Assembly: GCA_016703765.1 (NCBI GenBank)
Contig: JADJBL010000010.1
Coordinates: 89,138-153,137 of the forward strand
Length of the DNA: 64,000 bases
Direction of reading: 5' to 3'
Source: Saprospirales bacterium
GTDB taxonomy: Bacteria; Bacteroidota; Bacteroidia; Chitinophagales; Saprospiraceae
Part shown: one piece after another, positions 49,211 through 59,860 of the stretch
Layout of the letters: each line of letters opens with the position of its first letter
How positions within the stretch are numbered: position 1 is the stretch's first letter
Translations under genes and position numbers: made by a program
The notes under the pieces: model-generated
Told to the model about the DNA's origin: nothing
Databases searched by the model: none
What the model saw: the letters and a program-made list of their open reading frames with translations, nothing else

Positions 49211-50874
49211 ATGAAACCCTCCTTGTATTCGTTTTTTTTACTTTTTGCGGCTTTCTTTTCCCTTCCGCAACTGGCCCCGGGACAATGCGATTCCCTGCTT
49301 CAGGTGCTCAGCCCCTCCGTTGTGGAGATCGGGGGAAGCCCATCTGCGGAGGGCGTCTTTGTGGTAAAGTTTCGGGTAAAAAGTGAAACCAATGCAGCTT
49401 ATTCTTTGTCTGTCAGCCATTTGGTTGACGCCGATAACAAGGTGGTGGTACCGGAAAATGCCGTTTCGGTTACCCCCTGCTGTGACCGTATTGAAGGCGG
49501 GCCAAACTAAGGATATAGAGCTGCAGTTCAGCGGATTTACACCGGGACGCCTTAGCGGAAATTTGCTGTTCAGCCCTACCTCTAATGATTGCGACCCCAT
49601 CTCCATACCGCTACACACCGTCTTTTATTCTCTGGATCAACTGGTTTTACAGGGAGATCCCGTCCTAATCATTTCCACGGCGAAGCCCTCCTTCCTGAAC
49701 TTTTTGATCCCCAGTAGCCAGAACCAACAGGAACTCATCCTGGTGCTGGAAAATAACGGGGACTATCCCTATGAACTGGCGGATTATTCCCTTTCGATGA
49801 TCGGAAAGGCAAACGGCAATGCCTGGACGAGAGAGGGAGATACCCTCACGGAAAGCGGGACCGCGATACTTTCCAAACGGGAACAAGTGCTTAAGATACC
49901 TCTTGCCTCCGGGGATAACATTTCACCGGACGTCTACAATGGTAACCTGCGCCTCTTTTAAAGGTGTGAAAGACCCGCTCAAGGTGCAAGTACAGGCTAA
50001 TTTGCGGGGCGGGGTCATCGGCGCCTTGCTGGTGCTCCTGGCCGGTATCCTGATCGGCCGCATGGTCCGGACCCTCGACGAATCCAAAGACCAGATGGAA
50101 TTATTGGAAAAATTGTATTCGCTGGAAAACGGGATCAAATCCATCGACGACGAGGTGTCGAGGGTGTTTCTGCTCGGCGAATGGAACCTGCTGCGGGAAA
50201 AGACCGGCAAGATGGAAGGGCCTGAGCTGCGTCCCGAATTGGAGGAATCCATCAAAACGTTGAAGGCCAAAATGGCCGGCATCCAGGAGTTGGAGATCCT
50301 CAGCGCCCAAACGGCCAAGATAGGCGACCAACTGCCGCCCGAACAGCTAAAATTGGCCTACGAGAAGTTGGTCGAAGCCCGGGATTACCTCCTGGACGGG
50401 AAGACCCAGGAAGCGGCCGATGCCCTTGCCGTGTGGAAAGAGCAAGTTAAGGTGCGATCGAGAGGGATGACCGAGGCTGCCGGCCCGGACGTGCTCGATT
50501 CCCGAAATTTCGAGGCCATCATTCGCTCGCTCGGAGTGGATGAAAAAAAAGCAGAGAAGGAGCAAGGCGCCTGGGCCAGGGTTGTTCAATTCCTGAAAAA
50601 CGCGCTACAATTCCTGACGGGAGTGGGCGTAGGGGCACAGGTGAAATACTGGTTTTTCCGTCCCCTGATTCTGAGCCTGATCTTCCTGTTCATCCTGTTT
50701 GCCGGCTTCAAGGAAATCTACCTCGACGGCAGTACCAGCTTCGGTTCGGAGGGGATGGCCGATTACCTGAAGCTCTTGCTCTGGGGCCTCGGCAGCGACC
50801 TGTTCTCCCGCGAACTGATCGGGACCCGGTTGATGGGGATGAAGGAGAAGATCACTGCGGCCCCCGTGGCCTGA
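49211..50874 (+). CDS. Unknown exported/membrane protein, two frameshifts
   Basis: Three overlapping frames join into about 553 residues if one base is removed from the C run 49473-49477 and one from the T run 49956-49959. Residues 1-24 are a signal peptide (YSFFLLFAAFFSLPQLAPGQ). A beta-sandwich part follows to about residue 255 (VLKAGQTKDIELQFSGFTPG), then a membrane helix (GGVIGALLVLLAGILIGRMV), a helical coiled-coil region, and a C-terminal hydrophobic part (WFFRPLILSLIFLFILFAGF, then YLKLLLWGLGSDLFSREL). No family is recognised. It is divergent from the EAD-like membrane gene. The joining is supported by matching codon character on both sides of each break. Confidence 0.7.
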
Positions 50875-50957
50875 GAAATTTTTTAGATACACTGATTTAT
50901 TAAGGTTCTTTATGATCTTAATAGATCTTAATAAATCTGCGTACTAAGATAAAACAA

Positions 50958-50990
50958 TTTGTGTTTTTTAAGATCGATTTTGTATTTTTG
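50958..50990 (+). promoter_or_regulatory. Candidate promoter of the radical SAM gene
   Basis: TTTG at 50958-50961 and TATTTTTG at 50983-50990 have a 21-base spacer, slightly long for the Bacteroidota consensus. The TTG start at 51023 is 32 bases downstream. Confidence 0.45.
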
Positions 50991-51022
50991 ACACAAATAA
51001 CTAAAAATTAAAAACTCAAAAC

Positions 51023-52069
51023 TTGAAACACAAAGGCCGCGGCGCCCAGATCAACCCCAACAACCCCTACGACAAGCTCCAAAAAGAGCTCAACCGGGAC
51101 ATCCAGGACCTGGCCGAAGATGGGGCAGGGGAGACGGAGTACATCCCCGTGTACCCCAAGACCATCCTGAATAAGGTCGAGAGCCCGGATATACCGCTGG
51201 AGTACTCTATGAACCCTTACCAGGGCTGCGAGCACGGCTGCGTCTATTGCTACGCCCGCAACACCCACCCGTATTGGGGCTACAGCGCCGGACTGGATTT
51301 CGAACGGAAGATCCTCGTCAAGCACGACGCCCCGAAGATCCTGGAAAAGACGATCAAGCACCCCAAGTGGAAGGCCACGCCCATCATGTTTTCGGGAAAT
51401 ACCGACTGCTACCAGCCCGCCGAGCAGAAATACCAAATCACCCGGCAGATGCTCGAAATCCTGTGGAAATACCGCCACCCCGTGGGCCTGATCACCAAAA
51501 ACAAGCTCATCTTGCGGGATATCGACATCCTGGAGAAAATGGCAGCGCAACAGCTCGTGCACGTGGCCATTTCCATCACCACCCTGGAAGAACCCCTTCG
51601 CCGCTTACTCGAACCCCGGACCAGCAGCGTGCTGGGCCGCCTGGATGCCATAGAAAAGCTCTCCGAACGGGGTATCCCGGTCAGCGTCATGGCCGCGCCC
51701 ATCATCCCGGGCCTCAACGAACACGAGATCTTCTCCATCGCCGAAGAGAGCGCCAAACGCGGCGCCCTGTCGATCGGCTACACCATGGTGCGCCTCAACG
51801 GCGACATCGGCGACATCTTCGCCGACTGGGTGGAGCGCACTTATCCCGACCGCAAGGATAAGATCCTGAACAAGATCAAGTCCTGCCACGACGGCCAGCT
51901 CAGCGACAGCCGTTACGGCAAGCGCATGGTAGGAGAGGGGCAGATCGCCGAATCCATCCAGCAGCAAATGCGCCTTGCGAAAAAGAGGTTTTTCGAAGGG
52001 AAGAAAACGCCGCCGTATAATTGCGAGCTGCATGAGGGGTATAAGAGCCCGCAGATGAGGTTGTTTTAA
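51023..52069 (+). CDS. PA0069-family radical SAM protein
   Basis: The 348-residue protein shows the radical SAM cluster motif in MNPYQGCEHGCVYCYARNTH (CxxxCxxC form), then FSGNTDCYQPAE, and a conserved C-terminal half with GYTMVRLNGDIGDIF. It belongs to the Rv2578c/PA0069 group with spore-photoproduct-lyase-like relatives; the reaction of this group is not established. The TTG at 51023 gives KHKGRGAQINP, which suits the family beginning. Convergent with the S74 adhesin gene, only four bases apart. Confidence 0.88.
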   Translation: MKHKGRGAQINPNNPYDKLQKELNRDIQDLAEDGAGETEYIPVYPKTILNKVESPDIPLEYSMNPYQGCEHGCVYCYARNTHPYWGYSAGLDFERKILVKHDAPKILEKTIKHPKWKATPIMFSGNTDCYQPAEQKYQITRQMLEILWKYRHPVGLITKNKLILRDIDILEKMAAQQLVHVAISITTLEEPLRRLLEPRTSSVLGRLDAIEKLSERGIPVSVMAAPIIPGLNEHEIFSIAEESAKRGALSIGYTMVRLNGDIGDIFADWVERTYPDRKDKILNKIKSCHDGQLSDSRYGKRMVGEGQIAESIQQQMRLAKKRFFEGKKTPPYNCELHEGYKSPQMRLF

Positions 52070-52073
52070 CTGG

Positions 52074-54894
52074 CTAATTTCCCGACATCAGCAAGGCTTT
52101 GATCTCTTGCAATTCGGCCTTCAATTGGGCCATTTCAGCTTTTTGAGACGCATTTTCTTGCTGAAGTTGTCCGATCATGACCTGTTGTTCCTGCACCGCC
52201 TTGACCAGCGGCACAACGAACTGGCTATATGCGACGCTGTAATTGTCGTTGCCATCTACCGGCGCATGAACCCCATCGAAGACGTAGCCGCTTTCCAAGG
52301 CGGCTTGCTGCACCTCTTGGGCAATAAAACCCGTATGGACCATCCCTGTGGATTCGGAAAAATCAATCTCTTCAAAATGGCTGCGGCTGATGCTGTCGGG
52401 CATGTTTTGCATTAAAAACTCCTCAAACCGCCGCGTGTCGAACTGGTAGTTGACCGGCCGGAGGCGTTTAATAAAGTCCAAGCCTTTCACCTCCTCTTTT
52501 ACATTGAATTTGAAGCGGGCGTCGCTGGGGAAGGAGTAGGCGACCTGGCCTTCGACGACGGTTGTGGAGGTATTTCCAAGGCGGACCTTATTGTTGGCGT
52601 TTACAATGGCTGAAGCCCCGATGACAGTTGAGTTGGTTTGAGCGCCGGAAGAACAATTGGTGCTGATACCGACGGCGGTATTGTTGCTTCCTGTGGCGAG
52701 ATTGGACAAGCCGTTGGTGCCGAACACAGAATTGCCTGAAGCGGTAGAACTGAACCCCATCGCCTGAAAACCCATGGTAGTATTGTTATTACCCGATTCA
52801 TTAGAGGAAAGCGCCCAGGTGCCGATAGCTGAATTATAACTTCCCTGTACATTTTCCACCATGGCCATGAATCCATTTGCCACATTTTCGTGACCAGTTG
52901 TATTCAATTGAAGCGAGTATTCGCCGATAGCCGTATTGGCCCCTCCCGTCGTATTGAAATACAGAGACTCCTCGCCGATCGCTACGTTATCAGACCCGCT
53001 GGTGTTGGAGTACATCGCTCCGACCCCTATTGCGGTGTTGTAGCTGCCCTCCGTGTTTGAAAAAAGGGCTTCAACGCCATATGCAGTGTTGATTTCACCG
53101 GTGGTATTGTTAAAAAGCGCCAGATAACCGCAGGCTGTGTTCCCTAATCCGGTGGTATTTGAGTACAGCGCCTGGAGCCCGCAGGCCGTATTTGCCTCCC
53201 CCTCCGTATTGGAATAAAGAGCATCGGCTCCGACCGCGGTATTGTGAACCCCCGTGGTATTGGAGTATAGTGATTGCAGCCCAATGGCGGTATTAAACTC
53301 CCCTTCCGTATTCGCGTTTAATGCCAGATAACCTTCTGCTGTGTTCCCTTGCCCGGTGGTGTTGGCATACAATGCCTGCACGCCAAATGCCGTATTAAAG
53401 CTTCCCTCTGTATTGAAATACATGGGCTCAAAACCGAAGGCGGCGTTTCCGTGACCGGTGCTCGTGGAAAACCCGGCGTTGACCCCGATAAATGTGTTTT
53501 CCCCGGCCAACGACAATTTTCCGGCCAAAGTATTGTTCACTTTAAAGATTAAGGGCTGATTGTCGGTGGTCCCGATGAAGTTGGTAAGGGAATCGCTGCC
53601 GGAATTGCCGTCCAACAGCCATCCTTCGGATGTAGTGGTAAGGGCGCCCGGCGCCCAGGATAGGCCGTCCCATTGCAACACTTGGCCGGAATCGGGAACC
53701 ATGGAGGAGACCGGGTAGCCCTGAATCCCCTACCACCGAGGGATCGGGATAATCGCCGCTGAGGTCTCCTCCGGCCGTTGTTGTATTTGTGATGTCATCT
53801 GCCGGGTCCAGATCGCCGGCATTTGAAATTTGATTGCTGCCGTCAATCGAAATACCGGGGCCTCCAGAATAAACCGGGGCAAGCGGAAAATTTACATCGC
53901 CTCCTCCATTCGAAAGCGAAAGTGTATTTCCGTTCAGCGAAATCGTTTGGATTTCATTGAACGGGTCGCTGTCGGCATCCCCGGTATTTGAAATCACTTC
54001 GCCGGTGATATCGATGCCAGCACCTGCATTATAGACAGTTCCGCTGCTGATAGTCACAGAGCCGCCCCCGTTGGAGAGGTTGATGGTATTGCCATTCTGT
54101 GAGATCGTCTGAAGCTCATTGGTTATGCTGCCGTCCTGCTCGGGAGGAAGGACCACTGTGCCGCCGCCGTTGGAAAGGTAGAGTTCCGAACCGGCAAGGG
54201 AAAGTGTTTGGAGCTCGTTGGTAGGACTATTATCCAGCGGCAGGGGAGTATTGATGGTAAAGTTAGGGTAGCTTCCTGAAATGGTTGTGGCTCCTGTCGT
54301 GGAAATAGTGATCACCTGGTCTGGCGCCGTATTGCTGATCTGATTGCTCCCATTTATATCGATCCCTGGCCCGGGGATGTATACGATAGGTATTGCCTCG
54401 TCGGCGGGCACCCATGCTCCGGAACCGGCATCCCATTGCAAAACCTGCTCATCGTCGGGGAGGGTGGACGATACAGGGTTTCCCTGGATTTGACCGGTGT
54501 TCTGGCTGTAAAGCGAATAGGGGACGCTGAGTAGCTGGGAAACCCCTGTCAAGGTATAGTTGTTTCCTCCCTCCAGGTCAATTTCGATTTTCAGGTATTT
54601 GCCGCCATTGTCCCAGGTAATATCTGCGAAGTCGCCGCTCAAGGGGGCCCCGCCGCCGATACTCGTGGTAAAAAGGCCGAACTGGTTGGTCGTGACGAAA
54701 TGGACCTCCGTATATTGGCTCGGTCCGGTGGGTGAGCCGTCGAGGATGCTCGCCCGGATGCTGATATCCTGGTCGGGAACGACTTCCCCCGTAACTTGGT
54801 GGGCAATACCCTGAAAATTAAATTTTTGCGGAGCCTGCGCCCAAAGGATAGATAGGTAGAAAAAGGAGATTGGAAAAACGAGAAGAGTTTTCAT
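52074..54894 (-). CDS. S74-chaperone adhesin with 17-residue repeats, paralogue 1 (frameshifted)
   Basis: Two frames (from 54894 to about 53730, and from there to 52074) join into about 939 residues when one base is removed from the C run 53727-53730. The paralogue upstream has the matching sequence unbroken. Order: signal peptide; N-terminal beta domain (QKFNFQGIAHQVTGEVVPDQ); Gly/Asn-rich repeats with LSNGGG; about twelve 17-residue repeats of the type NTAxGxxALYxNTxGxx; and a C-terminal intramolecular chaperone (peptidase S74) with DARFKFNVKEEVKGLDFIKRL and a coiled coil. S74 domains drive trimer folding and then cut themselves off. A surface fibre is likely. No T9SS tail is seen. Confidence 0.85.
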
Positions 54895-54912
54895 AATGCC
54901 ATTTTTTATTTC

Positions 54913-54954
54913 AAAAAAACAGGAAGTTCCAGACTTTGAGACTCCCTGTTTTTT
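54913..54954 (-). terminator. Intrinsic terminator of the second S74 adhesin gene
   Basis: On the minus strand, ACAGGGAGT pairs with ACTTCCTGT (one G-T wobble), extended by A/T flanks and followed by TTTTTTT. It lies 22 bases after the stop at 54976 and also just before the start of the next adhesin gene. Confidence 0.8.
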
Positions 54955-54975
54955 GGCGATAATTTATATTCTTCC

Positions 54976-57900
54976 TTAATTAGCCTTTGCCTTCAACATC
55001 TCTTTGATCTCTGCCATTTCAGATTTCAATTCAGCGATCTCCTTGCTCTGCTCCTCGATCATCACCTGTTGCTCCTGCACCGCTTTGACCAGCGGCACGA
55101 CAAACTGGCTGTAAGCCACGCTGTAGTTGTCCCCGGCATTTACCGGCACGTGGACGCCGTCAAAATGGTAGCCGCTTTCGCTGGCTGCTTGTTCCACTTC
55201 CTGAGCGATGAAACCGGTATGCACTAATCCGGAAGATTCGGAGAAGTCGACCCCCTCGAAATGCATGCGCCGAACATCCTCCGACATATTTCCCGTCAAA
55301 AATTCCTCGTATTTCCGCGTGTCGAACTGGTAGTTGACCGGCCGGAGGCGTTTAATGAAGTCCAAGCCTTTCACCTCCTCCTTTACATTGAATTTGAAGC
55401 GGGCGTCGCTGGGGAAGGAGTAGGCGACCTGGCCTTCCACGACGGTAACGGTGGCGTTGCCTAAACGGACCTTATTGCTGGCGTTTGCCGAAGCGGTGTT
55501 GCCGAGAGCCGTCGTATTGGTCAGCGCAGCGGTAGAGGAGCCGGCTCCGTTGCCGACAGCGGTGTTGTTGCTTCCCGTGGTGTTGTTGGTCAGGGCGTTG
55601 TTGCCTATGCCCGTGTTGCTGCCCCCGGTCGTGTTGGCGCCCAGGGCGTTGTTACCTATGGCGGTGTTGTTGCTTCCCGAAGTGTTGTCATCGAGGGTGC
55701 TATAGCCGTTTGCTGTATTGTTGCTACCTGAATTGTTGTCAAAGAGTGCTACGTACCCCGTTGCGGTGTTGTAATTCCCAATGGTATTGAAAGCAAGGGA
55801 TCCAGCCCCGTTGGCTGTGTTGAAGCTACCCAAGGTATTAGAGGCCAGGGCTTGAAAACCCGAAGCCATGTTTGCGTCGCCTTCTGTATTGGAAAAGAGG
55901 GACTCCGCACCGGTGGCTGTGTTGCTGTCACCAAGGGTGTTTAAATATAACGCCCTGCTGCCGGTAGCGGTATTTTCCAACCCGACCGTGTTGGAGTTGA
56001 GCGCCAGTACGCCGGTGGCTGTGTTGTGGATGCCCTCGGTGTTGGCAAACAAAGCCTGAACGCCGGTGGCGGTATTCTCATAGCCTATGGTGTTGTTGAC
56101 AAGCGACTGAACTCCGAACGCCGTGTTTGCTTCTCCAAGTGTATTGCTGGCAAGGGCCTGGTAACCGCCTGCGGTGTTTAATCCCCCTTCCGTATTGGAG
56201 AACAGGGACTGGCTGCCTACTGCCGTATTTATGGATCCGAGGGTGTTGTTGACGAGCGCTTCCACCCCAAAAGCGGAGTTGAATTCGCCCTCGGTATTGG
56301 AATTCAGTGACGATTGCCCGACAGCTGTGTTTGCTTCCCCAATGGTATTGGCGTAAAGGGCCTGCGTACCGATAGCTGTGTTGGCACTGGCTATGGTATT
56401 GGAGAAAAGCGTCTGAAATCCCAATGCTGTGTTGCCTTGCCCCGTAGTGATGTTTTGCCCTGCCTGTACGCCAAGCAGGATATTGGCGTCGTCGACCGAT
56501 ATTTTACCGACCCGGGTATTGTTCACCCGGAACATGATGGGTCTGTCGTCTGTGGTCCCGATGAAATTGGACAGGGAATCGGTTCCTGCATTTCCAGTCA
56601 GCAACCAGCCGTTGGACTGGTTATTGACATTGACTGGCGTCCATGCATTACCATCCCATTGCAGTACTTGCCCTAAACCGGGTGCGGTTGTAGAGATGGG
56701 GTTGCCGCGAAGGCCGTCCACCATAGGATTGGGATAGGCGCCGTTCAGGTCGCCGCCGGCAGTGGTGGTATTGGTAATATCGTCGGCTGCGTTGAGGTCG
56801 CCCGTATTGGAGATCTGGTTGCTGCCGTTGATCGCAATACCAGCGCCCGCGGTGTACACGCTGCCCGAGGGAAGGTTTATAGAGCCTCCTCCGTTAGACA
56901 GGGACAAGGTGCTGCCGACGAGCGAAAGGGCCTGGATTTCATTGCTCACACTGCCATCCACTTCAATTCCTGAGCTTGCACTGGTGATCCGTCCGTCGCT
57001 GTCTACGGTAATATTGGCCAGGGTGTAAGTACCCGGTGCGACTGCCGTAGATGCCAGTTGGGTGGCTCCGATGACGCTTGCCGGTATGGTAAAAGTTACT
57101 TCCGTTTCATCGGCCCCGGAATCATCGCTAACCGCAGCATCAATGGTAGGGGAGGAAACGAAGTTCAGGTTCCCTCGTTGGGTTTCGGCGACGCCGTTAT
57201 CCCGAATGGCATGGCCCGTTGCACCTCCTGTTCCGTTGCTGGCAGCCGTGATCCGGCCATCGGCATCGACTGTAATATTGGCCGATGTATAGCTGCCCGC
57301 AGTTACGGATGTAGACCCGAGTTCCGTGGCGCCCACCACGCCGCTTGCCAGCTGGATATTGTTAAAGGCGCCGGTCACATCGCCGCTAAAGTTGGTAGTG
57401 GTGGTAAGGTCGTTGGCAGCGTCGGTATCGCCAGTGTTGGTAAGCGTAATGACATTTCCAGCTTCTCCGATACCGAGCCCGGGGCCTGCCGAGATGGTTA
57501 CATCTGTGGACCCGCTTGTGTTGGAGCTGATAATACTGCTTGAAGCGGCGCCGGCGCCTACCGTAAGGCTCCCTTCGTTGATCGGGCTGTTATCGGGCGG
57601 TGCAGGTGTATTTACGGTAAAATTCGGGTAGGTTCCGCTTACCGTACTGACCCCTGTTCCTGTGATCGTAACCACCTGGTCGGGCGCCGTATTGCTGATC
57701 TGGTTACTTCCGTTGATGTTGATCCCCGCACCGGCCGTGTAGGCGATCGACGCCGCCTGATCGGCCGGAATCCATGCGCCTGCGCCGGCATCCCATACCA
57801 GCACCTGCTCATCGGCGGGAGGGGTGGGGGAGACCGGGTTCCCCTGAATCTGCCCGGTGCTCCTGCTTTCAAGGGAGTAGGGCACGCTGAGCAATTGGAA

Positions 57901-58254
57901 TGTACCGGTCAGGGTGTAGTTATTCCCACCCGCCGGGTCGATCTCGATCTTGAGGTATTTATCGCCGTTATCCCAGGTGATATTCGCGAAGTTGCCGCTC
58001 ACAAGGGTCCCGCCGCCGATACTGGTGGTGAAGAGGCCCAATGTGTTGGTGGTCACGGCGTGGGTCTCCGCATACTGGCTCGCTCCCGCCGGCGATCCAT
58101 GCAGGATGCTTGCGCGAATGCTGATGCCTTGTTCCGGAATGATATCTCCCGAAATGAGGCGTGCAACACCTTGATAGTTAAACTTTTGAGGAGCTTGCGC
58201 TTGCAGGAAGGCTGCAAACAACATCAGATAAAAAAATATGGAAAGCTTTTTCAT
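54976..58254 (-). CDS. S74-chaperone adhesin with 17-residue repeats, paralogue 2
   Basis: The intact 1092-residue protein starts at the ATG 58252-58254 (MKKLSIFFYLMLFAAFLQAQ, a signal peptide); an upstream TTG adds three residues. It has the same domain order as its neighbour: QKFNYQGVARLISGDIIPEQ, two Gly/Asn-rich segments, about seventeen 17-residue repeats (NTATGVQALFANTEGIH is one), and the S74 chaperone (DARFKFNVKEEVKGL, then a coiled coil ending KEMLKAKAN). The repeats suggest a trimeric beta-helix like YadA heads, but with 17 rather than 14-15 residues. The C-terminal chaperone should be removed after folding. The tandem copy probably arose by duplication. Confidence 0.88.
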   Translation of the reverse strand: MKKLSIFFYLMLFAAFLQAQAPQKFNYQGVARLISGDIIPEQGISIRASILHGSPAGASQYAETHAVTTNTLGLFTTSIGGGTLVSGNFANITWDNGDKYLKIEIDPAGGNNYTLTGTFQLLSVPYSLESRSTGQIQGNPVSPTPPADEQVLVWDAGAGAWIPADQAASIAYTAGAGININGSNQISNTAPDQVVTITGTGVSTVSGTYPNFTVNTPAPPDNSPINEGSLTVGAGAASSSIISSNTSGSTDVTISAGPGLGIGEAGNVITLTNTGDTDAANDLTTTTNFSGDVTGAFNNIQLASGVVGATELGSTSVTAGSYTSANITVDADGRITAASNGTGGATGHAIRDNGVAETQRGNLNFVSSPTIDAAVSDDSGADETEVTFTIPASVIGATQLASTAVAPGTYTLANITVDSDGRITSASSGIEVDGSVSNEIQALSLVGSTLSLSNGGGSINLPSGSVYTAGAGIAINGSNQISNTGDLNAADDITNTTTAGGDLNGAYPNPMVDGLRGNPISTTAPGLGQVLQWDGNAWTPVNVNNQSNGWLLTGNAGTDSLSNFIGTTDDRPIMFRVNNTRVGKISVDDANILLGVQAGQNITTGQGNTALGFQTLFSNTIASANTAIGTQALYANTIGEANTAVGQSSLNSNTEGEFNSAFGVEALVNNTLGSINTAVGSQSLFSNTEGGLNTAGGYQALASNTLGEANTAFGVQSLVNNTIGYENTATGVQALFANTEGIHNTATGVLALNSNTVGLENTATGSRALYLNTLGDSNTATGAESLFSNTEGDANMASGFQALASNTLGSFNTANGAGSLAFNTIGNYNTATGYVALFDNNSGSNNTANGYSTLDDNTSGSNNTAIGNNALGANTTGGSNTGIGNNALTNNTTGSNNTAVGNGAGSSTAALTNTTALGNTASANASNKVRLGNATVTVVEGQVAYSFPSDARFKFNVKEEVKGLDFIKRLRPVNYQFDTRKYEEFLTGNMSEDVRRMHFEGVDFSESSGLVHTGFIAQEVEQAASESGYHFDGVHVPVNAGDNYSVAYSQFVVPLVKAVQEQQVMIEEQSKEIAELKSEMAEIKEMLKAKAN

Positions 58255-58259
58255 GGGGA

Positions 58260-58728
58260 TCAAATTTTGATAATTTTGAATGTGGTCAGCAGGCGGCTTT
58301 TAGCGTCCAGCAAGGAGACAAAATAGACGCCTCCGGGAAGTTGGCGAATATCCAGGTTGGGCACAAAGGCGTTTTTCAGGACCACGCGTCCCAGCAGGTC
58401 GTAAACCGTCAGGGAGGCAATCCTGGTGGAGTTGGTCTTGAAAAGCAGGTGGTCCCTCGCAGGGTTAGAGTAGACGGTTATTTCTTCTCCCGGGATCAAG
58501 CCGTCGACGCCTGAAATTTCCAGGTGCGGCTGTATGAAACCCTGTGTCACGATATTTTCCGCGTTGCTGATCGTAGTGATTGCCGGTTCTCCCAGCGACC
58601 ATTCCACCAGGACGGTGGCGTTTTGTATCCATCCGCCGGAGGCGTTCACGACGGAGGGCTCGATAGATTGCGCCTGTGTCGCCAACGCAAAACAACAAGG
58701 CGCAAAACGACAAGAATAATCTGGTCAT
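58260..58728 (-). CDS. Small T9SS cargo protein (frameshift in signal peptide)
   Basis: The ATG at 58726-58728 gives MTRLFLSFCALLF, and removal of one base from the A run 58689-58692 joins it to ALATQAQSIEPSVV, a proper signal peptide and cleavage site. The mature part (WIQNATVLVEWSLGEPAITTI) leads to a T9SS sorting domain (VYSNPARDHLLFKTNS to KIIKI). Reconstructed length is about 155 residues. It is five bases upstream of the second S74 adhesin and is probably transcribed with it. The function is unknown. Confidence 0.78.
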
Positions 58729-58888
58729 ATCAAGTGATTTTTGTTCGTTTGAAGATAAGGAGAAAATTGATGAAAGACAAAGCAGCGTGCCGTCGGAGGC
58801 ATTCAAAACCTGAGTTTGGACGGATTGAGGAAGAAATAACAAAAGGTTTTACATTATCTTTATTCCTTTAACCACAAAACCAATAAGT

Positions 58889-59741
58889 ATGAAATTGCAC
58901 ATTTACCTATCAGCATTCTTTCTCTGCTTTACAGTCGTTTCTTATGGCCAAACCTTTCTCAATGGCGACTTTGAGAACACGACTGTCTTAGACTGCGACT
59001 ACAACATGACCAACGAGTCATTTAACAGCAAAATGCCCGGTGTGACCGCTTTCGGCGACATCTACACCGGCAGCGTCCTGACTGGAGGGGAGGCGGATAT
59101 TCAAAAGGCCTGGATGTTATGTCGATCCTCAAAACGGAAACTGGTGCGTCGGTATAGCGGGTAGTGATGTCAACCCTGCGGATGGAGATGCCATTGCACT
59201 CGAGTTGAGCGCCCCCCTGGTCGTGGGAGAGGAGTACCGGCTGATCTTTTACGTTTACGGAAATACGAATTTTGCCCCGATCAACAACCTGGAAGTGGGC
59301 GCCTCCAAACTGCAGACCGATTTCGGATCCAGCCTGATGACGGTTGTCCCGGATGAACTGGCCTGGAGAAAAGTGGACTTCAATTTCGAAGCGACCGATA
59401 CCTGGGAGTATATCACGGTGCGCCCGACCTGGGGCGTGAGCAACTGGGACCAGGTCGATAATTTCACGATCAGCCTGATCGTCAACGGGACCGAAGAACA
59501 GGATGCGCTGCGCCAACAACTGGAAATAAGTCCGAATCCCTTTACCGATCAGGTGCGGATCAGCCTGGCTGGAATCAATCAGGTTCGAGTCATGGATGTG
59601 TTGGGCCGAAATCTCCAGTTGCATTCCTATAAAGGCCAGGACGAGGTCCAAATGGATCTTTCGGGTCTGAGCCAGGGCATGTATTTGCTGGAGATTCGCA
59701 CCGATGTGGGTACGGTTACGGAGATGGTGACGAAGGAATAA
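58889..59741 (+). CDS. T9SS-secreted protein with jelly-roll-like domain (frameshifted)
   Basis: The first frame (58889-59164) gives a signal peptide MKLHIYLSAFFLCFTVVSYG and QTFLNGDFENTTVLDCDYN; the second carries VDPQNGNWCVGIAGSDVNPA, the beta-sandwich core and a T9SS sorting domain (ISPNPFTDQVRISLAG to EMVTKE). Removing one G from 59107-59108 joins them (about 283 residues). The N-terminal domain resembles carbohydrate-binding-like sandwich modules (NGDFE, then later WRKVDFNFEATDTW), but no family is certain. It is divergent from the adhesin cluster. Confidence 0.8.
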
Positions 59742-59752
59742 TTAGGGGGTTT

Positions 59753-59777
59753 CGGCACGGCCGGGAGGGCCGTGCCG
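59753..59777. terminator. GC-rich hairpin after the T9SS protein gene
   Basis: Arms CGGCACGGCC (59753-59762) and GGCCGTGCCG (59768-59777) pair perfectly around GGGAG. There is no T tract directly after it on the plus strand, so it may act with factors or as a boundary element before the toxin gene. Confidence 0.65.
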
Positions 59778-59860
59778 GAAATTAAATTGTTAAAAGTTTA
59801 ATTTTTTCTCGCGAAAATTTTTAAACTTAGCTTCTGGAAATAACCTCCAGAGCAACACAA

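Noticed and set aside
52640..53480. Regularly spaced repeated DNA that could be taken for a CRISPR-like or satellite array
   Set aside because: The period is exactly 51 bases in an open reading frame, the repeats are degenerate at third positions, and the protein repeat (17 residues) explains it fully.
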